Assembly: GCF_030506205.2 (NCBI RefSeq)
Contig: NC_133343.1
Span: 47,801,702 to 47,865,701, forward strand
Length of the DNA stretch: 64,000 nt
DNA from: Paramisgurnus dabryanus
Taxonomy: Eukaryota > Chordata > Actinopteri > Cypriniformes > Cobitidae
Direction: 5' to 3'
Below are positions 8,929 to 17,902 of the stretch, one piece after another. The position numbers were made by a program, and so were the translations under genes. Positions within the stretch are counted from its first letter, which is position 1. The number at the start of each line of letters is the position of its first letter. The notes beneath the pieces were generated by a model. That model was not told the origin of the DNA. It searched no databases and was given only the letters and a program-made list of their open reading frames with translations.

Positions 8929-9975
8929 TTAAGACATGAGCACCTGGGCTCCAGGCGTAGCACCAACATCTAACTCGTAAAACCGGACGAATGTGAGCGG
9001 AGAGGACCAGCCTGCCGCATCACAGACATCCTGCATTGAAGCCCCTAGCCACAAGGCCTTAGAGGCTGCCATACCCCGGGTAGAATGAGCCCTGACGGCG
9101 ATAGGTGAAGGCCGTCCAGTGGTCTCATAAGCCAGGGAGATAGTCTCAACTATCCACTTACTGAGTGTCTGCTTGGTCGCCGGCAGGCCTTTCTTGGGCG
9201 AGCCAAAGCACACAAACAGTTGCTCAGACCTCCTCCACAAAGAAGATCTGTGAACATAGGCATCCAGTGCTCGCACTGGACACACCAAGTTAAGCTTTTC
9301 CTGATTCCTATCCCTAAATGGGGGAGGACAGAGGGCCTGAAGTACGACAGGTCGTGGCACATTAGTCGGTACCTTAGGCACATAGCTGGGCCTTGGGTAC
9401 AAGAAAGCCTTAACCATCCCCGGTGCGAATTCAAGGCACGTAGGGGAAACCGACAGGGCCTGAAGGTCACCCACTCTCCTCAGAGAAGTGACTTCCAACA
9501 GAAGTACTGTCTTAAGTGCCACAAACTTGACTGGAACGGTCTCAATGGGCTCAAACGGAGCCATGGACAGACCTTCCAGCACAACGGCCAGGTCCCAAGC
9601 TGGGACCCTGGGTCGGACTACAGGCCTCAGCCTCCGAGTGCCACGAAGGAAGCGAACCACCAGCGGGTCTCTCCCAAGGGATTGCCCGACCAAAGGAACA
9701 TGGTAAGCCGAGATGGCCGCCACATACACCTTCAGTGTAGAAGGAGATAACCCTGCGGTGAACTTTTCCTGCAGAAACTCCAAGACTGTACCAATTGGGC
9801 AGTTCACAGGGTCATGCAGGTGTTTGCTGCACCAGGAAGTAAAGACTCTCCATATAAAGGCATAAAGCTTCCTCGTGGAGGGAGCTCTGGAGTGAAGAAT
9901 GGTCTCAGCAGCCTCAGCTGAGAGACCAGATTCTATGAGTCTGGCCCCCTCAGAGGCCAGACCCACAGTTTCCAT
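8929..9975 (-). CDS. DIRS tyrosine recombinase
   Basis: This enzyme integrates the circular DNA copy by strand exchange. The open frame extends up to 11274, but everything upstream of about 10000 is out of frame with the conserved RT and is a shadow, so the Met at 9975 (METVGLASEGARL) is taken as the likely start, overlapping the RT frame by 43 bases. A SAM-like N-terminal core-binding region (APSTRKLYAFIWRVF, SPSTLKVYVAAIS) precedes the catalytic domain. Catalytic residues visible are Arg in EVTSLRRVGDLQ, His and Arg in AHSTRGMAA, Trp in AAGWSSPLTF, and the nucleophile Tyr in FVRFYELDV (codon 8977-8979). No stop or frameshift is seen, so the recombinase may still be functional even though the RT is not. 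Confidence 0.88.
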   Translation of the reverse strand: METVGLASEGARLIESGLSAEAAETILHSRAPSTRKLYAFIWRVFTSWCSKHLHDPVNCPIGTVLEFLQEKFTAGLSPSTLKVYVAAISAYHVPLVGQSLGRDPLVVRFLRGTRRLRPVVRPRVPAWDLAVVLEGLSMAPFEPIETVPVKFVALKTVLLLEVTSLRRVGDLQALSVSPTCLEFAPGMVKAFLYPRPSYVPKVPTNVPRPVVLQALCPPPFRDRNQEKLNLVCPVRALDAYVHRSSLWRRSEQLFVCFGSPKKGLPATKQTLSKWIVETISLAYETTGRPSPIAVRAHSTRGMAASKALWLGASMQDVCDAAGWSSPLTFVRFYELDVGATPGAQVLMS

Positions 9976-12073
9976 AACTCTGGGCGGGGGTGAAGAATCG
10001 AGCCACCCGCCAGAGAGAGAAGATCCCTCCTGACGGGTATTTCCCAAGGTGAGCCGTCGAGGAGGGACACCAGGTCCGAGAACCATATTCGGTTCGGCCA
10101 GAGTGGGGCTACCAACAACAAGCGGACGTTGTTGCGACGAACCCTCTCCAGAACTCCCGGGAGCAGAGCGATCGGGGGAAAAGCATACAGCCGTAGCCTC
10201 GGCCATGGCTGAACCATGGCATCCAGTCCCAGCGGTGCTGGATGTGTGAGAGAAAACCATAGCGGACAGTGTGTCGTCTCTCTGGACGCAAACAGATCCA
10301 CTTCCGCCTGGTAAAATCTCGTCCAGATGGACTCCACCACCTGAGGGTGGAGCCTCCACTCCCCGGGCCTCAGCCCCTGTCTCGACAGGACGTCTGCTCC
10401 CTGATTCAGACACCCAGGAATGTATACTGCTCTGAGGGACAGCAACTTCCCCTGTGTCCACAGAAGGATATGCCGCGCCAATTTGTACAAAGGGCGTGAA
10501 CGCAAACCCCCCTGGTGGTTGATGTACGCGACTACTGACGTGTTGTCTGTCCGGACTAACACGTGATGGCCCCGCAGGTGAGGGATGAAACATCTCAGGG
10601 CGTAAAACACTGCCATCATCTCTAGGCAATTTATGTGCCAGCTGAGCTGTCTGGCCCCCCATAATCCATGAGCCAGATGGCTCCCCATAGTTGCTCCCCA
10701 GCCTGTGAGGGAAGCATCCGTTGTCAGTGTAACTCGACGGTACTGAGCCCCCAACATCAGTCCTTGGGAGAGAAACCATGGTCTCTTCCAAAGATCTAAG
10801 GCACGAAGACATCTGCGCGTGACCTTGATCAGACGGAACGGGTTGCCCCTCGGGGAAAACCCTTTGGTTTTGAGCCACCACTGTAGCGGTCTCATGTGAA
10901 GCAGCCCAAGGGGTATCACATTGGACGCTGCTGCCATGAGCCCCAACAACCTCTGAAATTGTTTTACAGTGTGTGACTGGCCTAACTTCACTCTGCCTAC
11001 AGCCAAAAGAATGGATTCCACACGAGCAGGGGACAGATGTGCCTGCATTGTTGTTGAATCCCATATAACGCCAAGAAAAGCTGTCCTCTGTACTGGAGAG
11101 AGCATGCTTTTCTTTGCATTTAGCCTTAACCCCAGTTCTCTCATGTGGGTCAGCACAGCATCTCGATGCTGCGCTGCCATACTCTCTGATTGGGCTAAAA
11201 TTAGCCAATCGTCTATGTAGTTTAAGACACGGATGCCCCGGAGTCGTAATGGAGCCAGCGCTGCATCCATGCACTTTGTAAATGTACGGGGTGACAGAGA
11301 TAGACCGAAAGGGAGAACCCGATATTGGTAAGCCACGCCCCCGAAGGCGAACCTCAGGAATCTCCTTTGTTGTGTTGCGGGAGGATAGATATGTGAAAAT
11401 AGTCCTCGGATCTGATTTGTGTGACGATCAGCTTTATAGTTAACATCTTGAACTTTCGTTTTGCAACAGACCGGTTCAGATGACGTAGATCTAAAATCGG
11501 ACGTAACCCCCCGTCTTTCTTTGGAACTATGAAATAGCGGCTGTAAAACCCTGACTCCCTGTTGTGAGGAGGAACACATTCTATGGCTTCCTTGCACAAG
11601 AGAGTTTCTACTTCTTGTTCCATTGTTAGAGTCTGCCCAGCACCCACTATGGTAGATAACACGCCGTTGAATTGGGGTGGCTGGTTGCAAAACTGAATTT
11701 TGTAGCCCTTTTCTATTATTTGCAGAACCCACTGAGACACGTTTGGCAGGAGTTTCCACGCTGCCAAATTTTCTATAAGGGGGACCAGCCTCTCGAGACT
11801 GGCTTTTTGTGTACTGCTTAAACTTTTCCCGGTGCCCTGAACCAAACTGGCAGGGTTCAACCTGGGTGATATTAATGCCTCCCTCCTCGGAGAGAGGTGT
11901 TGCGTGCCCCGCGCACGAGGCACACAAGAATATGAAGCCGCTGTGCCCCGAAACACACACTGCGGCGGGGTTAACACACTGGCATCCCGAGGGCATCGAG
12001 GAGAGCCGGGCACCGTGTTGTGAGGTGACTGCCGGCTCTCCCCGATTGGGGGCTGCCCTCGGAAATATGACAC
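9933..12073 (-). pseudogene. DIRS reverse transcriptase / RNase H, broken at motif A
   Basis: Two frames together cover the protein. The N-terminal part (12073 to about 11354) holds YFIVPKKDGGLRPILDLRHL and ends just after IRSEDYFHISILPQH. The C-terminal part (from about 11380 to 9933) holds RFLRFAFGGVAYQYRVLPFG, YIDDWLILAQ and a full RNase H (TTDASLTGWGA, INCLEMMAV, VRTDNTSVVAYIN, GADVLSRQ). Compared with copy 1, about ten residues containing the motif A aspartate are missing between SED and YFH, and a separate frameshift follows within about 20 bases. Both lesions lie near 11380-11410. Loss of a catalytic Asp means this RT is dead whatever frame is used. Recombinase and gag frames remain open. 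Confidence 0.88.
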
Positions 12074-12081
12074 TACGTCCC

Positions 12082-13548
12082 TCAGGACTTCTTTTTAGCC
12101 GACGCCTTCCTCGCCATAATAACAGCCCTCAGGTCTGTTTTCTGCTTGGATGATGTCTGAGCGCGACCGCCCGAACCCCAGTTTTTTTGAGGGGGACCAC
12201 GAGTGGCAACACTATGCTTTTGTGATGCTCTATATGATGTCGATGGCTGCTCCCGCCCAGCAGCCCTATAATCAAGAGCACGGCGGGGGAGATAGCGTTC
12301 GAACGCCGCCGACTGCTTACGAGCCTCCGCAAATCTCTCGACGACAGTATTAACGGCATCGCCGAAGAGACCGGAGGGCGCAACGGGCGCGTCTAAGAGA
12401 AAAGCCCTATCTGAGGTTTTAAGCTCGGACAGATTAAGCCATAAATGGCGTTCCGTGGCTACGAGAGCTCCCATCGATCTACCCACGGCTTTCGCAGTTT
12501 CTTTAATCGCCCTGAGTGACACATCAGTGACTCGACGAAGCTCTTTAAATACATCAGACGTACCCCCCGCCTCGGTATCTAAATCTTTAAGCAGTTCTGC
12601 TTGGTACGCCTGTAAGACAGCTAGGGTATGCAGTGAAGCCCCAGCCTGCCCTGCAGATTTATAAGCTTTACCCACTAAAGATGAGGTTAACCTAACCGGT
12701 TTCGTGGGAAGCGAAGGCGATTTTAATGATGACGCCGCAGCGGGGGAGAGATAGCTCGCAAGCGTCTGCTCCACCCGGGGCATCGTTAAATATCCGTGCT
12801 CACCCATCCCCACAATGTTGGAATACATGGTGGCGTGAGGGGTATGAACACGGGCTGAATACGGAGCTTTCCATGATCTCGACAGCTCGCTGTGGAGATC
12901 AGGAAAGAAAGGCATGTTGCGCCGCGAAGGTTGAGGTTTCTGTTTTAAAAAGCGCTCATCTAACATACTCTGAGGACGCGCGCTCTGAGTCTCCGCCGGC
13001 CAGTCTAATTTTAAGCGAGCCACGGCATTAGTAACAACCTCCATCAAATCATCAAACGCGGGGGACGAATGAGAAGGCTCCTCAGCGTCCACCACGTCGA
13101 CAGACATAATATCGACTTCCTCGGACGACGATAAATGCAAATCTGGGCTCCCGCCCTGGGCGAAAGAAACCGCAGCGCGTGCTTCCGAATCCAGAGACGG
13201 GGCACTAGATCCCGCGGGTGAAGGCTGAGAAAGGGGGAGACCCGTCTCAAGCTCGTCCGCGAGATCTAGTTGTGATCCCCACGATCGCAGCTTCCGCTCT
13301 GCCTCGGCAGCAGCGGGGCCAGAACCGTGGGGAACACGCGGCTCACCACCCTCCTCGAAGAGTGCGAGCCGCGAGCGCAACGTACGGAGCGGCATCCTAT
13401 CACAATGTGCACAACCACCCCTCTCATGAGATGATCGTGCGTGTTGTGCCCCGAGGCACATAACACAGAGATGATGCGAGTCCTCGCTCGTAATGAAACG
13501 AGGACACGGGGAAGCAAACTCCTTAAAACTTTGTTTGGACTTAGACAT
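12082..13548 (-). CDS. DIRS gag-like protein, copy 2
   Basis: The frame is open from 13701, but codons upstream of 13548 lie in the terminal repeat and 5' leader, so the Met at 13548 (MSKSKQSFKEFASPC) is chosen; it sits about 60 bases downstream of a TATA-like box. The head has paired cysteines (CVMCLGAQHA, GGCAHCDRM) as in copy 1. The middle is acidic and Ser/Pro rich; a conserved core FFPDLHSELSRSWKAPYSA and ERHLWLNLSEL follows; the tail is Lys/Arg rich (MARKASAKKKS). The frame ends 9 bases before the first Met of the RT N-terminal frame. Intact. Confidence 0.86.
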   Translation of the reverse strand: MSKSKQSFKEFASPCPRFITSEDSHHLCVMCLGAQHARSSHERGGCAHCDRMPLRTLRSRLALFEEGGEPRVPHGSGPAAAEAERKLRSWGSQLDLADELETGLPLSQPSPAGSSAPSLDSEARAAVSFAQGGSPDLHLSSSEEVDIMSVDVVDAEEPSHSSPAFDDLMEVVTNAVARLKLDWPAETQSARPQSMLDERFLKQKPQPSRRNMPFFPDLHSELSRSWKAPYSARVHTPHATMYSNIVGMGEHGYLTMPRVEQTLASYLSPAAASSLKSPSLPTKPVRLTSSLVGKAYKSAGQAGASLHTLAVLQAYQAELLKDLDTEAGGTSDVFKELRRVTDVSLRAIKETAKAVGRSMGALVATERHLWLNLSELKTSDRAFLLDAPVAPSGLFGDAVNTVVERFAEARKQSAAFERYLPRRALDYRAAGREQPSTSYRASQKHSVATRGPPQKNWGSGGRAQTSSKQKTDLRAVIMARKASAKKKS

Positions 13549-13583
13549 GATAATGACACACACTCGCTTGCTGAGGCACAAAG

Positions 13584-13762
13584 AGCTGAAGTTGGCTTGC
13601 TGGGTGCTCTTTTTATAGCTTCCTGGTTCCCACGTCACCCGCCTATGACGTGTCACTTGACCATTGGACTGATTTGACATACGTGCTTCAGACGCAATCA
13701 CGCAGAGGGCGTTCCCATAGCGTAGCTTCGGCGACGCAGCTCGAGTTCCCTCGAAGGGGAAC
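13584..13762. repeat. DIRS copy 2 right inverted terminal repeat with unique tip
   Basis: Reverse complement of 8558-8714 over 13584-13740, followed by its own tip ending gttccctcgaaggggaac at 13762. The minisatellite resumes at the next base. Confidence 0.9.
13609..13619 (-). promoter_or_regulatory. TATA-like box in DIRS copy 2 terminal repeat
   Basis: The minus strand reads gctataaaaag about 60 bases upstream of the gag ATG. Position suits a core promoter driving the genomic RNA. Confidence 0.45.
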
Positions 13763-13840
13763 CATGGTTTTCACAAATTGAGCATGGTTTAACTATGGCT
13801 TCTGTAGTAAAACCATGGTTTTCACTGTGGTTTTTGTAGT
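13763..13840. repeat. 102-bp minisatellite, right part
   Basis: Continuation of the array at 8086-8509 (catggttttcac, aactatggcttctgtagtaaaaccatgg), separated from it by the DIRS insertion. Confidence 0.8.
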
Positions 13841-14143
13841 AGTTTATGTTGTATTAATACAGGAATGTAGTACAACTTTATGTATCAAAGAGAATCATAG
13901 GTAAGGACACCTATTTAATCTGTACAAATGAAATTTTTTAATTCCATGTCAACAATACATTACTTAAAATACATAAAAATAGTCCTATACATTCTCATAA
14001 TACATATGTAAACTACAAGGTCTATATTCAATATAGTAAATCAAGAAACATTACATCACATTATCAATTAAAGTCCACATGTGATATTATCATATGCGTT
14101 AGGGTACACATGAACAAGCTGTAATAAACATATTTATTACAAC
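13841..14143. other. AT-rich spacer, probable 3' UTR of the Tnp2-like gene
   Basis: No open frame. As the minus-strand gene ends at 14144, this stretch would be its 3' flank; AT-rich words such as ttaaaaaatttc are present but no clear polyadenylation signal was fixed. Confidence 0.35.
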
Positions 14144-16270
14144 TCAATCTGTTTCAGTTGTGTTTACAATGGGGATCACATATCTCTTTTCTCTGACCTT
14201 AATGAAGACACATTTTTTTCGAAGAAATGAAAAAGGAACAGCAATTGTTTCAAAGCTTTCTGTTACTTCTGTCACAAAATCCATACACAGGTTTAGCTGT
14301 CTGTCTCTAAAAGGTTCTTGGGCTTTCTTGTGTAGGGGATGTCCAAGAATTACAGGCACTTCTGTACAAGAACAATTACTAGATGCACAGTGACACTGAC
14401 TCCTAAGCAGGACTAAATGGTGAATTTGCAAAAAATTTCCATCTTGAAGCATTGCAACTGAATTAATACGTTTTTGTGTCTGTGTGTGTGCTGCAGAAGT
14501 GTATAAAGTGCCTGCATGTAAAAATCTTTTGTAAAAATGCACAGGGCCTAATACCATGATATTAAAAGTTTGGTTAATAGCTGCAAGTTGCCTTGGTGTC
14601 AGTGCTTGAAATGTAGGTGCACCAAATATATGTACATCATTTAAAATTATCATTTTTTTCACCCGTCTCATCCTTGTAATCCTCATGCAGTAATCGAATG
14701 CCAGACTGCACTGCTCTGTAATTGTCTGTTTAAAGATATAACGCCAAAGCAGAAATGTGCGGCATACCTGTTCAGAAACACACTGGGTGCCATGAAAATA
14801 CAGCATGAGATTGTGATTGTTACTTTCAAATGTAAATGCAGATATACACCACAATGGACCCCATAACTTCACAGAATCTGCTAAATGTGTTAGCTGATGA
14901 ACATTAAAGCTGATGTGTTCTCTACCATATAATGCTGCAGCCTGTATCACAAATTTATGTAAAGCAAGATCAGCCTTCTGTATAGCCTGCCGTGAGATGT
15001 TATCCATAAGGAGCACATACAGGGAAAAAACCAAAAGCAACCAGTGGTTTAGGTATTGTGTGGGTAAGACACCTTGAAGAACAGCAAATGAGTAGTACAA
15101 AAGCCAGTTTTTAAATTCTGAAGCTTTCCAAAATTTTAACTTGTCCAATGATGAAGGAGTGCGTGTGACCTCCTTGGGTGGCTTAAGTGACAGCAACCGA
15201 CTATTAAGGACTTGTTTTCTTGTTCCAATATACCAAGGCTTGCAATGATATGAGCTGTCTAACCACAGGGTCATGAACTGACGAACAACACCTAATAAGA
15301 CAGCATGCATGTACTCCGGCACGAAACCAGTTATAATATTAAAACATGGCAAAAACGGAAGTGGTGAGATTCCTTTTACTCCCCTCACAGGACAGCCCTC
15401 ATGTGAGGCCTTTATTGCATCATCCTCCCATTGTTGTTGCTGCCTTGTTGCAGGGGAATCTTCTTTACAAGGGTAAATGTTCACAAAGCCATTTCCTTTT
15501 GCTGTACGCTCACCAGGGTGAAGGCACCAGTCACATCCATACTTGCCATTAAACTGTATGCTGTCTTTTAGTATTGGTCTGGCAATAGCATCACAAGCAC
15601 TTACAACTGCAAAAACTCTGCTAGTGCGAATGTCATCACCATCAGTCCATTGTAGTCCAATGTCTTTTAAAGCTCCCATCTCTTCAACAAATGGTTTTAA
15701 AAAGGTCTGAATGACTGGCTTTGACTTGCCGAACCAAAGTGAGGACAATAGGACATGTTCTTTTCTCACAGCTGGTGGCAGCTCATTAATAGTTACTTGT
15801 ATTGGCCAGAGAGAACATTGAGATGATTCAAAAACCGGAATTCCGTCACAATTCCATAGTAATGTCAAATCCCACTGGCCAATTGTGTTGTTCTGAATAT
15901 GATCTCTCATGATGTCACCATCAAAAATATCACGAATTGTGTCATCCCATACCCATTCAGCTTTGTTAATGAGATGTTGCGAGTTGTTTTTTAGACTTTC
16001 CAGGACATCTTTAAGTGAGGAAGACAAAGGCAAATAGATCATGAAGGACCCATTTTTAAGGTTAGATGCAATGCTGAATGCCAGATCACAGTGAGGACAT
16101 TTGGTGAGATTTGTCTCTTCCTTACAAATGTATCCTTTGCAGGACTCACAGTAAAAGTGAATTTCAAATTGGTTTGTAATGGATATAAAGTACTTATCAA
16201 ATAAGTATTTTGTTGCTGGCAGGATGCTTGGAAATAAGATGTGCAGGGTTTACACCATCCGGTTTGTGAC
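14144..16270 (-). pseudogene. Tnp2 (CACTA/EnSpm)-like transposase, C-terminal exon of an interrupted gene
   Basis: The Met-initiated frame (632 aa) begins at 16042, but the reading stays open upstream to about 16270 and there encodes a zinc ribbon (YCESCKGYIC then KCPHCDLAF), so this is an internal or last exon, not a start. Counting from the 16042 Met: catalytic Asp 66 in NCDGIPVF, Asp 151 in SACDAIARP, a CDWC pair at 170-173, a conserved EYMHAVLLGV, NVHQLTHLADSVKLWGP, and Glu 406 in FTFESNNH. These match the plant-type tnp2 transposase family seen in animal EnSpm elements. Upstream exons lie at 22106-27787, beyond an L2 LINE inserted in or next to the coding junction. An in-frame TGA just upstream of 16270 may mark that lesion or a splice acceptor. 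Confidence 0.78.
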
Positions 16271-16514
16271 GTCACGCTGAACAGATCGTGCATCGTAGCT
16301 CCGTCGAGTTCATCTTCTAAAAGCTTTTTTTTACCATCTTATTCCTATTTATATAATATAACTTATTAGTTTTACATAGGAATACTTTACCGTGACGATT
16401 ATTGAGCAGTACTACCACGTGAAACTATTTATCACTAATAAACACCCAGTGTTGTTAGCATATAGCCCGCTAGCATCCACACGGTGGAGGCTGAAGCTAG
16501 CATTTTCCGATCTA

Positions 16515-17836
16515 ATGGCGGATTCATCTGATATATGCTTTTCTGACCTATCCTCACCTGAGCGGGAAGCTGTGGAGGAGTTGTTTCCCGGTTTTAGCAG
16601 ATCCAAGGCGAGGTACAGCGCCCACTTCACCCTGCCTTCCGACGTCCACAAGCGAGCAACAAACATGCATTCCACGCGATGCAGCTTCACGGACCGTGAA
16701 CGACATGAAAGCGATCGGGAAGCTGTGGAGGAACCGCTGCCCGGCCTTCGCAGATTCGGCAAGCCAAACATCACCCTGGCCCCAGACGTTCGCAGGCGAC
16801 CGTGGCGTGTCACAACCGAACACCCCACGCGATGCAGCTCCGGGGACCGCGTTCGGGTAAACGAAGACGCCATCGCTCAGCATGAAAGCGGTAAGACTCC
16901 GCTTGTTATTGTAACATGTACTACTTGCCACATGTATAGTTTAGCTTCTGCTGTTAGCATAGAGGGGTTTACATGCACTAAGTGTATTGAAGTATTAAGG
17001 TTAACTGAGAAGGTTGCTGAACTAGAATCGCGCATCCGAACGCTAGTTGAGGATAGCAAAACCGCTAATGTTACTGTCGCAAATAATCTATCGAGCGAAA
17101 AGACTAATGGCTCGGTTCCGACATCAGATGCTAATATAAATATTACAAATACTGTATCGAGCGCGCATAGTGTTTATCAAAATACACATGGCTCGGTTCC
17201 GTCATCAGAGTCAAGTCGGCGGTCAAACTGGGTGACTGTTAGGCGCATAGTCATATAAGGCGTCCTTCTAAGACCCATAACGTAACGACAATTTCTAACA
17301 GATTCGATCCCCTAAGGAGTATACCAGCTGAAACACCTTTTAAAAGTGCCCTGGTCATTGGAGATTCTATACTCAGGAACACTAACATTGAGGCTCCAAA
17401 CACCATAGTCGACTGTATACCGGGAGCCAGAACGTCTGACATTAGATCCAAACTTAAAGTGCTGGCTAATGCTAAGCGGAAGTTTTCTAAGATTGTTATT
17501 CACGCCGGCACGAATGACACTAGGCTCCGCCAGTCGGAAATCACCAAAGATAATATTAAGGAGATGTGTGAAATTGCAAAAACAATGTCAGACAATGTAA
17601 TATGCTCTGGTCCCCTCCCCGCCTACCGGGGAGATGAAACACATAGTAGATTAGTGTCTCTCAATGGATGGATGTCAAAGTGGTGCCCTCAGCATAACGT
17701 AGGGTTTATAGACAATTGGAAGCATTTCTGGGGAAGACCATTTCTCCTAACCCGAGATGGCCTTCATCCGTCATCGGAAGGAAGTGCTATACTCACTAAA
17801 AATCTGATCAATAGTCTTAATTCTGATATAGTATGA
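16515..17836 (+). pseudogene. L2 ORF1: coiled coil plus SGNH-hydrolase domain, one frameshift
   Basis: Start taken at the Met at 16515 (MADSSDICFSD); the frame is open from 16392. The first part contains two copies of a degenerate module (EREAVEELFPGFSRS... and DREAVEEPLPGLRRF..., each followed by a CxxR-like CSFTDR or CSSGDR). A zinc-binding CTTCHMY...CTKC motif and a heptad region (LRLTEKVAELESRIRTLVED) follow. This frame stops at 17256-17258. The rest continues in another frame from about 17240: LVIGDSILRN (SGNH block I), IHAGTNDTRLRQ (block III) and DGLHPSSEG (block V with Asp and His). The esterase-like domain is known in ORF1 of CR1/L2-group LINEs; its role in retrotransposition is unclear. 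A single frameshift near 17240-17260 separates the halves. Confidence 0.82.
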
Positions 17837-17902
17837 CTATCCAGGGCCCAGGTCAGGAAACAGACGGATCGGCTTAACCGTCCATCTGTTAGCTGCCGTG
17901 AT

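Larger units (their letters stand above)
8510..13762 (-). mobile_element. Complete DIRS-type retrotransposon, copy 2
   Basis: Full-length 5.25-kb element inserted in a minisatellite. It has inverted terminal repeats (about 157 bp nearly identical, plus unequal outer tips), gag, RT-RH and tyrosine recombinase frames on the minus strand, and an internal complementary region at 8765-8873 that reproduces both tips. No target duplication is seen, as expected for insertion by a tyrosine recombinase. The RT frame is broken, so this copy cannot supply its own reverse transcriptase. Confidence 0.93.

Noticed and set aside
9975..11274. N-terminal two thirds of the 781-residue recombinase frame
   Set aside because: This part overlaps the conserved RT-RH in another frame and has no recombinase motif; only the part from about 9975 downwards is convincing.
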